From Deltaproteobacteria bacterium (lineage in GTDB: Bacteria > Desulfobacterota > Desulfuromonadia > Desulfuromonadales > Geopsychrobacteraceae): a stretch of DNA of 48,709 nucleotides. The stretch is taken from positions 1 to 48,709 of the forward strand of contig JAJRWH010000126.1 of the NCBI GenBank assembly GCA_024276935.1, read 5' to 3'. The position numbers and the translations under genes are program-made. The notes beneath the pieces are model-generated. The model was not told the DNA's origin and searched no databases. It worked only from the letters and a program-made list of their open reading frames with translations. Of this stretch, positions 26,218 to 35,785 are shown one piece after another. The number at the start of each line of letters is the position of its first letter. The first letter of the stretch is position 1.

Positions 26218-27225
26218 TTAATAACCTGTCGGATTTTGCTGTTGCCAGTTCCAGCCATCTCGGCACATCTCTTTGAGACCACATTCTGCAACCCAACCAA
26301 GTTCATGACGGGCCAAACTGGGGTCAGCATAGCAGCTGGCGATATCTCCAGGCCGTCGATCAACGATCTGGTAGGGGATGGTGCGACCTGACACCTGTTC
26401 AAATGTGTTGATCATTTCGAGAACCGAATAGCCCTGCCCTGTTCCCAGATTGACGGTCAGAACCCCCTCTTTGTCCATGATTCTTTCCAGGGCGCACAGA
26501 TGACCCAGCGCCAGATCAACGACATGGATATAATCGCGAACCCCTGTCCCGTCAGGTGTTTGATAGTCACCACCAAAAACGGAAAGTGATTCGCGCTTCC
26601 CAATCGCTACCTGGGTGATAAAGGGAAAAAGGTTGTTTGGGATCCCGGCAGGATTTTCACCAATCAGACCAGATGGATGTGCCCCGATCGGATTGAAATA
26701 TCGCAACAGGGCAATCCGCCACGACGTATCTGAACGCTGCAGATCGCGCAGCATTTCTTCAATAAACAGCTTGGTTCGCCCGTAGGGATTGGTAGCACAG
26801 GTGGCAAAATCCTCGACAATGGGTAAATGTTGCGGGTCCCCGTAAACGGTTGCCGAGGAACTGAACACCAGCCGCGTGACCCCTGCTTCAGCCATAACCT
26901 CACAAAGGGTTGCTGTCCCACTGACATTATTACGATAGTAGAGTAAGGGCTTTGCAACTGACTCGCCAACAGCCTTCAGACCTGCAAAGTGGATAACAGC
27001 ATCAATCTGATGGCTGGTAAAAACCTGCGTCAATGCCTGACGATCACAGATATCCCCCTGAATGATTTTTACTTTTCTGGCGCAAATTTGCTCAACGCGC
27101 AAGACTGCCGCCGGGGTACTGTTGCAAAAATTGTCAAATACCACGACCTGGTGACCCGCCTGCATGAGTTCGACCAAAGTGTGGGTCCCGATATATCCGG
27201 CACCGCCGGTTACAAGAATAGTCAT
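26218..27225 (-). CDS. galE: UDP-glucose 4-epimerase
   Basis: 335 residues, an SDR-type enzyme converting UDP-glucose and UDP-galactose for polysaccharide synthesis. The NAD-binding GGAGYIGTH motif is at the N-terminus, the catalytic Ser in FSSSATVYG, and the YxxxK pair in TNPYGRTKLFIEE. The segments LRYFNPIGAHPSG and YIHVVDLALGH are typical of GalE rather than other sugar epimerases. It lies between the Crp/Fnr gene and the PAS kinase, same strand, with 57- and 66-nt gaps. Its link to its regulatory neighbours is unclear. Confidence 0.94.
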   Translation of the reverse strand: MTILVTGGAGYIGTHTLVELMQAGHQVVVFDNFCNSTPAAVLRVEQICARKVKIIQGDICDRQALTQVFTSHQIDAVIHFAGLKAVGESVAKPLLYYRNNVSGTATLCEVMAEAGVTRLVFSSSATVYGDPQHLPIVEDFATCATNPYGRTKLFIEEMLRDLQRSDTSWRIALLRYFNPIGAHPSGLIGENPAGIPNNLFPFITQVAIGKRESLSVFGGDYQTPDGTGVRDYIHVVDLALGHLCALERIMDKEGVLTVNLGTGQGYSVLEMINTFEQVSGRTIPYQIVDRRPGDIASCYADPSLARHELGWVAECGLKEMCRDGWNWQQQNPTGY

Positions 27226-27282
27226 TGGATTCTCCGGGACTTGCAGACAGGACTTTTCCTATCAACAAAACCTGTTTTTTAT

Positions 27283-27966
27283 CTACACGGTTTTTTCGGC
27301 AAGTTCTTCGAGCAATTCACGGTCAAGTATCGCTATCTTTTTGCCTTCAACCTGGATCAAGCCATCGTCAACAAGTTTCCGCAAACTGCGCGACAGGGTT
27401 TCGCTGACCGTACCAAGATTTGAGGCAAGTTGACTTTTGCTGACAGGAAGCAGGTAACTGCCATCAGATTCAGGGGTTATTTTCAAAAGATAGCCAGCCA
27501 GACGAGCAGGAACATCCTTGAAGGTTAATTCTTCGATCTGATGTGCAAATTGCCGTAAAAAAATCGAGAGGCCAGCAATCATGTTAATAGCGATATCCGA
27601 CCGGTTATGCAACAGATCAAGAAACTCTCGTCCAGGGATAAAGAGTAGCTCTGTTTTGCTGAGGGTTTCGGCAAATGCCGGGTAACTGCCATCACCAAAA
27701 ATAGCGGCTTCTGCAAAGGTATCGCCTGTGTGCACGATATGTAATATTCGCTCTTTGCCATCTACCGAAAGCTTATAGATTTTGACCCTTCCGGAGACAA
27801 TGACGTAAAAGCCATCGGCAACTTCACCCGTAGAAAAAAGCAAGGTACCCCGCTCTTCCGTCTGGAGACGGGCCAGAGCACAAAGCGGATCAAGGTCAGA
27901 TTCTGAAAGGCCGGCAAACATCCGACAAAGTTTAAACGCCTCACGAATTTTATCATTCTTATTCAT
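27283..27966 (-). CDS. Crp/Fnr-family transcriptional regulator
   Basis: 227 residues. The first ~145 residues form a cyclic-nucleotide-binding-like beta barrel (GTLLFSTGEVADGFYVIVSG, then HIVHTGDTFAEAAIFG), joined by a long helix to a winged helix with SKSQLASNLGTVSETLSRSLRKL as the recognition region. The E. coli CRP Arg-Ser pair that binds cAMP phosphate is not seen in the equivalent YPAFAET segment, and there is no FNR-type N-terminal Cys cluster. The ligand is therefore unknown. The ATG overlaps the last 8 nt of the chemoreceptor gene, so the two are translationally linked. Confidence 0.9.
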   Translation of the reverse strand: MNKNDKIREAFKLCRMFAGLSESDLDPLCALARLQTEERGTLLFSTGEVADGFYVIVSGRVKIYKLSVDGKERILHIVHTGDTFAEAAIFGDGSYPAFAETLSKTELLFIPGREFLDLLHNRSDIAINMIAGLSIFLRQFAHQIEELTFKDVPARLAGYLLKITPESDGSYLLPVSKSQLASNLGTVSETLSRSLRKLVDDGLIQVEGKKIAILDRELLEELAEKTV

Positions 27967-29983
27967 CAGTCTCTTTCAATTGTTGCAGACGGCTTATGAC
28001 TGTCTGACTCTGCTTACGTCTCTTCTCCATACTGACAAATATTTTATTTGCCATATCACTAACCGAATCGACCGCATTTTCGATTATTTCACTATTTTTA
28101 CTTTGCTGCATCGTAGCACCGGCCATATCTTCAGCCATCTGACGCACGTCTTCAATCGAGCGAACAATACTGCGTGTTCCCTGGATCTGCTCACGGGAAG
28201 CCGTCGACACCTGTTCTGTCATCTCACCAAGCTCTTCGATTGAGTGGGTGACAAATTCAGCAGAAGTCGAAACTTCACGGGTTGATTTACGGATACGCAA
28301 CGCCATATCCATCGCCTGGGCAGCCGTCTCAAGAATCTGGCCCAACGCTGCATCGGCCCCTCGCCCCTTGTCAAAGCCGTTATCAACAAGTTTCTGGGTA
28401 TTATCGATGTGATTGACAACCTGAATCATCCCTGCCTGCATATCCCGGACCAGACGAGCAATTGCAGCCGAAGAACCTGCGGTTTGCTGCGAAAGTTCGC
28501 GGATTTCTTCAGCAACAACAGCAAAAGAGCGTCCATGTTCACCCGCCTGAGCAGCAATGATCGCGGCATTCAGAGCCAGCAGATTGGTTTTTTGGGCAAA
28601 CTCGGTAATGACCGTTGTAATGCTACTGACTTCATCTCCTCGGCCCGAAAGATGCTCCATTGCCGTTGCGGCTTCTTCAACTCCGGAACGAATCCCCCTG
28701 AGACCGCTGAGCGCCTCCTGCACAGATTGCACCCCAAGTTCGGCGCGTTCGCAGGTTTTTTCAGAAATTTTATGTGACAGAATACTGTGCTCTTCGACAC
28801 TGCGTAGAGCCGCGGCGATCTGGCTCATGGCCGAGATCGACTTTTCCATAAATTCAGACAATTGTGAGATATTGTCGCCAACCTGTTCGATCGAGACAGA
28901 AATTTCACCCGAGGCCGATTGGGTTGCATTGACCGCATCTCGTACCACATCAGCCGAGCCGGCAATATCGGCAACCAGCTTGCGTGTAGAACTGCTCGAT
29001 TCTTTCAGCGCAACCAGTTGTTTCTGATACCGGACACGATGCTCATCAAGCTCACGGAATGTCCGGCCCAGCTCGTTGGTCAATTCTTCTACCGCATCAA
29101 TCAAGCCTGTTCGAATGATGGCAGAAGAAAGCTGCCCGGCAAGAAGTTTAACCGTATCGGCATCAGATTCTTCGAGGGAGCAACCACTGGTTTTGTTGTC
29201 GACGCAGATCAGGGCAACCACCTTGTCGCCAACGGCTACCGGACAAACAATAAAGCTGCGCGAGCGAAGTTGACCAATGCTGTCACAGGGCGGTTTCAAA
29301 CGAAAATCTGTCGGCATCAGACGGATATCATCAATCAGAAAATAGCGCCGATCAAAAACCGCTTTGTATAGAGCTCCGGCCCTTTCATCAAGAGGCAGGC
29401 TGATGCCACCAACCTGAGAATCACCCGTGCCACGACTGTTGGTCATACGTAACAGTTTTTCTTTCGCGTCGACCAGAAAAAGATTGACTCGATCGAATTC
29501 AAGCACCTCATGCAAGGCATTGGCGCTCAAACGATAAAGTTCATCCTCCTCCCTGGAATTCTGCAGGCGGGCTGTAATGCTGTGAAAGTTTCTAATGCGA
29601 GCGTTCAGCTCGCGATACCGGCGGGCAAAGTCTTCTTTTTGGTGCGCAACGGTTCGGTGCATCTCATCAAGACGGGTTGCACGTTGGTGGATCTGCTGGG
29701 AAGCACGACCAATAAAAAAACCGAAAGCTCCCAGAACTACCGAAGTACCAACCCCCATATACAGGTAATGAAACAGATGCTCAGGGCTGACAAAAATATC
29801 GGTCTTGATACTGACGAAAAAATTCTGTCCGGGAGTTGAGAAAAAAAGTGCTCGCAACAGCATCCAGCCAACGGGTGCGGCCACCCCGAGCAAGACTCCA
29901 ACCAGAGTGTAGAGACGACTACGCTCCATCCCGGCGGTCTGCAAATCCTTCGTGTCAGGCTCCGAAATATCAAATATCTTCAC
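27959..29983 (-). CDS. Methyl-accepting chemotaxis protein with GAF domain
   Basis: 674 residues. Two membrane helices near the N-terminus (about 25-50 and 73-93) flank a short periplasmic loop, so sensing is probably cytoplasmic. A coiled segment leads to a GAF domain (about 145-295; LYRLSANALHEVLEFDRVNLFLV). The long helical signalling domain contains the CheA/CheW-contact hairpin (EFAQKTNLLALNAAIIAAQA and GRSFAVVAEEIRELS). The start is a GTG at 29983, 3 nt after the pfkA stop; an ATG at 29929 is an alternative. No CheA or CheW gene is in the window. The overlapping Crp/Fnr gene suggests a shared cytoplasmic cue, which is inference. Confidence 0.9.
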   Translation of the reverse strand: MKIFDISEPDTKDLQTAGMERSRLYTLVGVLLGVAAPVGWMLLRALFFSTPGQNFFVSIKTDIFVSPEHLFHYLYMGVGTSVVLGAFGFFIGRASQQIHQRATRLDEMHRTVAHQKEDFARRYRELNARIRNFHSITARLQNSREEDELYRLSANALHEVLEFDRVNLFLVDAKEKLLRMTNSRGTGDSQVGGISLPLDERAGALYKAVFDRRYFLIDDIRLMPTDFRLKPPCDSIGQLRSRSFIVCPVAVGDKVVALICVDNKTSGCSLEESDADTVKLLAGQLSSAIIRTGLIDAVEELTNELGRTFRELDEHRVRYQKQLVALKESSSSTRKLVADIAGSADVVRDAVNATQSASGEISVSIEQVGDNISQLSEFMEKSISAMSQIAAALRSVEEHSILSHKISEKTCERAELGVQSVQEALSGLRGIRSGVEEAATAMEHLSGRGDEVSSITTVITEFAQKTNLLALNAAIIAAQAGEHGRSFAVVAEEIRELSQQTAGSSAAIARLVRDMQAGMIQVVNHIDNTQKLVDNGFDKGRGADAALGQILETAAQAMDMALRIRKSTREVSTSAEFVTHSIEELGEMTEQVSTASREQIQGTRSIVRSIEDVRQMAEDMAGATMQQSKNSEIIENAVDSVSDMANKIFVSMEKRRKQSQTVISRLQQLKETDE

Positions 29984-29986
29984 TGC

Positions 29987-31084
29987 TTATTTCTCGATTC
30001 TCGATACCATAATGCCCAGGTGTCTGGCCGTCGTGACCAATTCATCCGCAGGATCAACACGGTTAAGACGTGCAACCGCCGAGGCGATTGCCACTCCGAT
30101 CACATCCCGCCCCTTAAGTGCCACCATCTCGCCAAAACGTTGCTGATCAATCAACTCTACGGCCTTCACCCCGAAACGTGAAGCCAAAATTCGATCATAG
30201 GGAGTCGGCGAACCACCCCGTTGTAAATGCCCCAAGGTAACAACCCGAGTCTCCAGTTCCAGACGATCCGCCAGCGCCGTACCAACCTGCTGACCAATTC
30301 CCCCCAGTCGTTCGACGCCCAGATTATCTCCGGCACTTTTCAATAATGATTTTTCTCCATCGGCAGCAAAGGCCCCCTCGGCCACAACAACAATCGAAAA
30401 GCGGCTGCCACTGGCTGCACGTTTTTCAATCGTCTGGCAGAGATCTGCCAGAGAAAAGGGAATTTCAGGGATTAAAATAGCGTCAGCACTGCCTGCGATC
30501 CCGGATTCGAGCGCAATCCAGCCCGCATCGCGCCCCATCACCTCAACCAGCATAACCCGGTGGTGACTTTCGGCGGTCGTATGGAGGCGGTCAAGGGCTT
30601 CGGTCACAATCGCAACCGCAGTCCGGTAACCGAACGTCACATCGGTCGCCTGGAGGTCATTGTCAATCGTCTTGGGAACCCCGATAACCGGCAACCCCTT
30701 TTCAAACAGACCCTGGGCAATTTTCAGGGTGCCATCCCCCCCAACCGCAATCAAAACATCGGCTCCCAGTTGGTGAAAACTTTCAAGTACCTGATCAGAA
30801 ATGTCTGTCAACGCGATCTTGCCATCAACTTCAACCGGATAGGCAAAGGGATTACCCCGATTGCTGGTCCCGATAATTGTTCCACCGCGTGGCAGAATGC
30901 CGCGGACCGCAGTCAGATCAAGCTCGCGCCAGCGCGGAGTTCCGACCAACCCCTCAAAACCATCTTCTATGCCAATCACCCGCCAGCCGTGTCGCCCGAC
31001 TGCCGAACGGACAACCCCGCGAATAACGGCATTTAACCCGGGGCAATCTCCGCCTCCCGTCAATATCGCTATGGTTTTTGACAT
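29987..31084 (-). CDS. pfkA: 6-phosphofructokinase
   Basis: 365 residues. Phosphorylates fructose 6-phosphate in glycolysis. GGGDCPGLNAVIRG is the N-terminal nucleotide loop. In E. coli numbering the GGDGT motif has Gly104, typical of ATP users, while PKTIDND has Lys124, which is Lys in PPi enzymes and Gly in E. coli. This Gly104/Lys124 combination is known from a separate PFK subgroup in which ATP use is usual, so ATP dependence is likely but not certain. The ATG at 31084 has GGAG 7 nt upstream; the longer reading from 31159 duplicates nothing recognisable. It stands between exbD and the chemoreceptor gene. Confidence 0.92.
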   Translation of the reverse strand: MSKTIAILTGGGDCPGLNAVIRGVVRSAVGRHGWRVIGIEDGFEGLVGTPRWRELDLTAVRGILPRGGTIIGTSNRGNPFAYPVEVDGKIALTDISDQVLESFHQLGADVLIAVGGDGTLKIAQGLFEKGLPVIGVPKTIDNDLQATDVTFGYRTAVAIVTEALDRLHTTAESHHRVMLVEVMGRDAGWIALESGIAGSADAILIPEIPFSLADLCQTIEKRAASGSRFSIVVVAEGAFAADGEKSLLKSAGDNLGVERLGGIGQQVGTALADRLELETRVVTLGHLQRGGSPTPYDRILASRFGVKAVELIDQQRFGEMVALKGRDVIGVAIASAVARLNRVDPADELVTTARHLGIMVSRIEK

Positions 31085-31171
31085 GAGCAACTCCGGTGTT
31101 GGGCACAAAGCATCTGACTCGGGGGAATCAGGTCCAACCAACCCCTCGAAACCAGACACCTGGTACCTGAT

Positions 31172-31576
31172 TCATTTTTTCTTTTCTGTGGCAATGGCCA
31201 ACCGGGTAAATCCGGCACTCCTGGCGACATCCATCAATTGAACAACGCGACCGTGCAGGGTGTCCTTATCTGCCATCAACAGAAATGTCGTATCAGCAGC
31301 CTGCTCACCATAGGACTGCAACTGCTCTGTCAACGCATCCATAGCGATCTGCTGCTGCTCAAGAAAAATCGTCCCGTCAGCACGCAGGTAGACACGAACT
31401 TCCTTGTTTTTCTGTTTAATCTGATGCGCCGCAGATTTTGGCAGATTGATCGACAGCCCCGGGGTTTCAACAAATGTTGTTGAAATCATAAAAAAGATCA
31501 GCAAAAGAAAAACCACATCAACCATCGGGGTCAGGTCAACACGAGGTGGCTCAGGATGTCGACGTCGAAAACCCAT
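31172..31576 (-). CDS. exbD: ExbD/TolR-family biopolymer transport protein
   Basis: 134 residues. A short basic cytoplasmic start (RRRHPEPPRVDLTPMVDVVF) leads into a single membrane helix (VVFLLLIFFMISTTF) whose Asp in PMVDVV is the proton-carrying residue of the family, then a periplasmic domain. It couples the proton gradient to TonB- or TolA-type energy transfer with ExbB/TolQ. Its ATG overlaps the exbB stop in TGATG, so the two are co-translated. No tonB, tolA or receptor gene is in the window, so the served system is unknown. Confidence 0.9.
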   Translation of the reverse strand: MGFRRRHPEPPRVDLTPMVDVVFLLLIFFMISTTFVETPGLSINLPKSAAHQIKQKNKEVRVYLRADGTIFLEQQQIAMDALTEQLQSYGEQAADTTFLLMADKDTLHGRVVQLMDVARSAGFTRLAIATEKKK

Positions 31577-32181
31577 CAGTGATTCTCTCCAACAAGATCG
31601 ACGATCTGCATCGTATGGTCTTCCATTTCAAGAATGGAGCGATCAACCCGGCTGGAAAGGTACTTGTGCAGCAAAATCGTCGGCACCGCGACCGAAAGAC
31701 CCGCAGCTGTTGTCAGCAATGCTTCAGAGATCCCGCCCCCGAGAGTTGCCGGTGTTCCAGCCCCTTCACTGGCAATGACCGTAAACGCGCGAATCATACC
31801 GAGGACCGTCCCCAGCAGACCCAGCAAAGGCGAAATTGTCGCAATGGTTCCAAGTAGGCCAAGATAACGCTCAAGAGCCGCCGTCTCACGGTGACCGACC
31901 TCTTCGACCAGAGTTTTGATATGAGCCCGACTGGCCCCGGAATGTTTCAGGGGAATTTGTAGAATTCGCCCCAAAGGTGAATCCTGCTGCTGGCGAAGCT
32001 GCAATGCCTGTTGGGTCTTGCCTTCGCCAACCAGTTGTTTGACATCATGAAAAAGAGGTCCACTGGAGCGTCGGAGAGAATGGTAAGTCCAGATCCGGTC
32101 AAGAAATATCGCCAGAGCGATAATCGAGCAGACCAGAATCGGGTACATCAGGGTACCGCCCTTTTGAAATAGTTCAAGCAT
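31576..32181 (-). CDS. exbB: ExbB/TolQ/MotA-family proton channel protein
   Basis: About 201 residues with three membrane helices: one near the N-terminus (TLMYPILVCSIIALAIFL) and two in the C-terminal half (LGLLGTIATISPLLGLLGTVLGMI and ALLTTAAGLSVAVPTILL), the pattern and conserved Thr/Gly-rich motifs of the family. It forms the pentameric stator ring around ExbD. An in-frame TTG at 32187 with AGGGA 4 nt upstream is an alternative start to the ATG at 32181. It begins the minus-strand run that continues through exbD and pfkA to the signalling genes. Confidence 0.92.
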   Translation of the reverse strand: MLELFQKGGTLMYPILVCSIIALAIFLDRIWTYHSLRRSSGPLFHDVKQLVGEGKTQQALQLRQQQDSPLGRILQIPLKHSGASRAHIKTLVEEVGHRETAALERYLGLLGTIATISPLLGLLGTVLGMIRAFTVIASEGAGTPATLGGGISEALLTTAAGLSVAVPTILLHKYLSSRVDRSILEMEDHTMQIVDLVGENH

Positions 32182-32311
32182 TCTCAATGATTCCCTTTGT
32201 TTATTATAGTGAATTCACAAAGAATACCACAGTGGCAAGGGCTGTCCAAGCGATATATAAGCTGTTGGCTCAGTCAATAAATACGGATCATTTTCACTTG
32301 CTTGATTCAGG

Positions 32312-32812
32312 CTATATCCAGCAATGTTCGGCCCTGATACTGGTTCCCAGCTGAACCAGACCAGCACTGCAGGTCGGAGCGTTGCCACGATGATCCGTTG
32401 CACTGCCAGGATTAAACAAGAGAATCTCATTGAGGTAGGTATTGAGCGGCGTATGACTGTGACCAAAAACAAGCAGATCAATCTGCTCCATGACAAACTC
32501 GTTGAGCACATTGAAGGGAACCTCATTACGCGGTCCCCAACCGTGGATCAGACCAACCCGATAACCGGCCAGATCAAGGATTCTTTTAACCGGAATATTC
32601 TGTCGGGCTGAATCCATGTTGCCGCGTACCGCATAGAATGGTAAATCCCCGAAACAATCGGCAAACTCGGGAATCACCATATCTCCGGCATGAAGAATTG
32701 CATCAACCTCGGCAAATGGCCCCGCCATAAGCTGATCAGCCAGATCAACAGCATCTGAAAGCTGAGTCAGATGGGTATCGGCAAGAATTCCGAGACAATA
32801 ATTTTTATCCAT
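32312..32812 (-). CDS. YfcE/MJ0936-type metallophosphoesterase
   Basis: 166 residues, a small calcineurin-like phosphodiesterase. The metal-binding motifs are in order: LADTH (D-x-H), HAGD (GD), RGNMD (GN, with Met for the usual Cys or His), LIHGWG and FGHSHTP (GHxH), followed by the NPGS element. Members hydrolyse simple phosphodiesters in vitro and the physiological substrate is unknown. The reading frame at 32215-32526 on the same strand is a shadow. The gene lies alone, divergent from maeB. Confidence 0.92.
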   Translation of the reverse strand: MDKNYCLGILADTHLTQLSDAVDLADQLMAGPFAEVDAILHAGDMVIPEFADCFGDLPFYAVRGNMDSARQNIPVKRILDLAGYRVGLIHGWGPRNEVPFNVLNEFVMEQIDLLVFGHSHTPLNTYLNEILLFNPGSATDHRGNAPTCSAGLVQLGTSIRAEHCWI

Positions 32813-33061
32813 ACTTTAAAATCTCATCGTAGAAGGCATCATCTTGCCCGTGTCGACCTGCTTACTGGCCAATATCAGCCAGAAATGCTGATTTTTTCAT
32901 TCTTTTAGCCAGACATTTACCACTGGTTTGTTATATTGACCTTTAACCGGTATGTGCAAAGGGCCTCTGAATCAGGCTTTAACCGAGTCGAAACAGAATT
33001 GGCATTACCATTGCGTTACTAAACGCCACACAGGCTTATAAATTGACTTATAACATAAGGC

Positions 33062-33088
33062 TTGACTTTTTTTTAGCGAAACTATAAT
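33062..33088 (+). promoter_or_regulatory. Candidate promoter for maeB
   Basis: TTGACT at 33062-33067 and a perfect TATAAT at 33083-33088, with slightly short 15-bp spacing across a T8 run. Initiation near 33095 would give a leader of about 210 nt before maeB. The rest of the 495-bp gap 32813-33308 shows no gene. Confidence 0.5.
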
Positions 33089-33106
33089 TTTTTAGCCCGA
33101 CTAAGA

Positions 33107-33138
33107 AAGGGCAGGATTTATATTTGAATCCTGCCCTT
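33107..33138 (+). promoter_or_regulatory. Strong hairpin at the 5' end of the maeB leader
   Basis: AAGGGCAGGATT pairs perfectly over 12 bp with AATCCTGCCCTT around an 8-nt AT-rich loop, about 12 nt after the expected transcript start. No U-run follows, so it is not a normal terminator in the plus direction. It could stabilise the mRNA 5' end or, on the other strand, weakly terminate. Confidence 0.45.
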
Positions 33139-33308
33139 GTCCTGTATCTGAAAATCGGTTCCGTTTACAATAGCAGCCGGTTCATGGAAAGTCCGACAGG
33201 CTGCCAGGTACCGACAGGTCAGAAATCCGGCTTTCAACAAACCCCCGTCAAGCACAGATTCCTGCCTGGACAACAGTGCCAGACACCATTCACAGGAGGA
33301 AAAAGCAG

Positions 33309-35579
33309 ATGGCAAAAAAGAGCGATGCACTCGAATATCATAGCTCAGGACGTAAAGGAAAGATTGAAGTTATAACAACCAAGCCCTGCGCAACAGGCCG
33401 GGACCTTTCTCTGGCATACAGCCCGGGCGTCGCAGAGCCCTGTCTGGAGATCGAAAAAAATCCGGCTGATGCGTACGAATATACCGCCAAGGGAAACCTT
33501 GTTGCCGTTGTCAGTAACGGAACCGCCGTTCTTGGCTTGGGTGATATCGGCGCCCTGGCGGGCAAGCCTGTCATGGAAGGCAAAGGGGTTCTGTTTAAAA
33601 GTTTTGCCGATGTTGATGTTTTCGACATTGAGCTCAACACCAAAGACAGCGATGAATTGATCCGGACCGTCAAACTGCTCGAGCCAACCTTTGGTGGCAT
33701 CAACCTTGAGGATATCAAGGGCCCGGAGTGCTTCTACATTGAAGAAGAGCTCAAGAAGATCATGAATATTCCGGTCTTTCATGATGATCAGCACGGAACA
33801 GCCATCATCTCCTGTGCGGCAATGCTGAATGCCATTGAAATCACCCAGCGCGATATCAGCAAAACCCGGATGGTTGTTAATGGCGCCGGTGCCGCCGGAA
33901 TCGCCTGCGCCAATCTGGCAATAAAAATGGGGATTAAAAAGGAAAACCTGATTCTTTGTGACACCAAGGGCGTTATTTACCCCGAACGCAAAGAAGGAAT
34001 GAACGAGTACAAAGCTCGTCTGGCCAACAAAAAAACCAAGGCCCGCACCCTGGCTGAGGCGGTTGAAGGTTCAGATATCTTCTTCGGTGTTTCGGCCAAA
34101 GGTGCCTTGACCGGTGAAATGGTCAAATCGATGGCCAAAGATCCGATTATTTTTGCCATGGCCAATCCTGATCCCGAAATTACGCCACCTGAAGCCCGGG
34201 CCGTGCGCGATGATGCCATTGTCGGGACAGGTCGCAGTGACTATCCGAACCAGGTTAACAACGTCTTGTGTTTCCCCTTCCTTTTCCGTGGCGCACTCGA
34301 TGTTCGGGCCTCTGCCATCAATGACGAGATGAAGCTGGCGGCAATCAAAGCCCTGGCCGATCTGGCAAAAGAAGATGTTCCGGACGCGGTTCTCAGAGCC
34401 TACGCTGATCGGGGCCCACTCAAATTCGGACGTGACTATCTGATTCCGACACCTTTTGACAGCCGGGTGTTGCTCCACGTCGCCCCCGCCGTTGCCCAGG
34501 CCGCAATGGACAGCGGGGTTGCCAGCAAGCCGATTGCCAATATGGCAAAATACCGCGAGCATCTTGAAGCCATGCAGGGGCGTTCCAAAGAGATCATGCG
34601 GACTTTGATCAACAAGGCAAAAGCCAACCCGAAACGGGTGGTTTTCCCCGAAGGGGATGATGAAAAGATTCTGCGTGCAGCACAGATTCTGGTTGATGAA
34701 AAAATCGCCAAACCGATCCTGATCGGTGAAGCGGAAGAAATCATGGCCAAATGCAAAGAGCTGGGAGTCGATTTCAACGGCGGGGTTAAAATCATCAACC
34801 CCAAAACCTTTGAACGGCGGGCCGAATATATTGACGAAATGTTTGCCATGCGCCAACGCAAAGGGGTTACCCGGGCCGAAGGTAAGCGCATGATCAAAAA
34901 TAACCGCAACTACTTTGGGGCCATGATGGTCCATATGGGTGATGCTGATGCACTGCTCTCGGGTGTTGATCATCACTACCCAGAAACGATTCGCCCGGCA
35001 CTTGAAATCATCGGCAAGCAGGATGGCCTGTCCAAGGTCCATGGTGCCTACATGATGGTTTCCAAAAAATTTGTTTCTTTCTTTGCTGACACGACGGTGA
35101 CGATCGAACCGACCGCCGATGAGCTGGCAGAAACCGCCATCCTGACCGCAGAGGTTGCACGAGGGTTTGATATTGAGCCCAAGGTGGCAATGCTTTCTTT
35201 TTCAAATTACGGTTCAACCAATCATCCCCTGGCCACCAAGGTTAAAAAAGCCACCGAGCTGGTCAAAAAACAGACTCCCGAACTGGTGATTGATGGTGAA
35301 ATCCAGGCCAATGTGGCCCTTGATCCTGATTTGACAGAGAATCAGTACCCCTTTTCAACCCTCAAGGGAAATGCCAATGTCTTCATTTTTCCCGACCTGC
35401 AATCGGGGAATATCAGCTACAAGCTGTTGAACAAATTAGGCGACACCGAAGCGGTTGGCCCCATTCTGATGGGGATGAAAAAACCGATTCATGTTCTGCA
35501 ACGTGGTGACGATGTCGCGGATATTGTCAACATGGCCGCCGTTGCCGTCGTTGATGCGCAGAAGGTGCATAAGAAATAA
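33309..35579 (+). CDS. maeB: NADP-dependent malic enzyme, MaeB type with phosphotransacetylase-like domain
   Basis: 756 residues. Residues 1 to about 430 are the malic enzyme (malate to pyruvate with CO2 and reduced NAD(P)): [29 protein letters not shown], the [12 protein letters not shown] metal-site segment and [13 protein letters not shown] for nucleotide binding. From about 440 a phosphotransacetylase-like domain follows ([19 protein letters not shown]), which in MaeB enzymes is regulatory, responding to acetyl-CoA. ATG 33309 is chosen for its AGGAGG ribosome site; upstream in-frame codons at 33276 lack one. A large opposite-strand frame (34071-35042) is a shadow. It would feed pyruvate and reductant from C4 acids. 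Confidence 0.95.
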   Translation: MAKKSDALEYHSSGRKGKIEVITTKPCATGRDLSLAYSPGVAEPCLEIEKNPADAYEYTAKGNLVAVVSNGTAVLGLGDIGALAGKPVMEGKGVLFKSFADVDVFDIELNTKDSDELIRTVKLLEPTFGGINLEDIKGPECFYIEEELKKIMNIPVFHDDQHGTAIISCAAMLNAIEITQRDISKTRMVVNGAGAAGIACANLAIKMGIKKENLILCDTKGVIYPERKEGMNEYKARLANKKTKARTLAEAVEGSDIFFGVSAKGALTGEMVKSMAKDPIIFAMANPDPEITPPEARAVRDDAIVGTGRSDYPNQVNNVLCFPFLFRGALDVRASAINDEMKLAAIKALADLAKEDVPDAVLRAYADRGPLKFGRDYLIPTPFDSRVLLHVAPAVAQAAMDSGVASKPIANMAKYREHLEAMQGRSKEIMRTLINKAKANPKRVVFPEGDDEKILRAAQILVDEKIAKPILIGEAEEIMAKCKELGVDFNGGVKIINPKTFERRAEYIDEMFAMRQRKGVTRAEGKRMIKNNRNYFGAMMVHMGDADALLSGVDHHYPETIRPALEIIGKQDGLSKVHGAYMMVSKKFVSFFADTTVTIEPTADELAETAILTAEVARGFDIEPKVAMLSFSNYGSTNHPLATKVKKATELVKKQTPELVIDGEIQANVALDPDLTENQYPFSTLKGNANVFIFPDLQSGNISYKLLNKLGDTEAVGPILMGMKKPIHVLQRGDDVADIVNMAAVAVVDAQKVHKK

Positions 35580-35607
35580 GTCATTTGTCACAAGCTGACA
35601 GCTGATC

Positions 35608-35645
35608 AACGAGGGAACTGTTTCTGCAGTTCCCTCGTTCTGTTT
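35608..35645 (+). terminator. Terminator after maeB
   Basis: AACGAGGGAACTG pairs perfectly over 13 bp with its complement around a TTTCTG loop, followed by a short U-containing tail. The stop of maeB is 28 nt upstream. Confidence 0.75.
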
Positions 35646-35785
35646 CACCCTTTTCATTCGTGTCGATTATTTGTTAGGATCTGTAATTTTAAATTCAGGC
35701 ACTGGGTATCGGGAGTTCATCGCAGGATCTTTCAATCTCGATCTATAAAACCAGATGCTCGACACCCGCTTGCTGGAGAAGACCA

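Noticed and set aside
34071-35042. 323-codon open frame on the minus strand
   Set aside because: It lies wholly inside maeB, whose plus-strand protein is unmistakable, and has no ribosome site.
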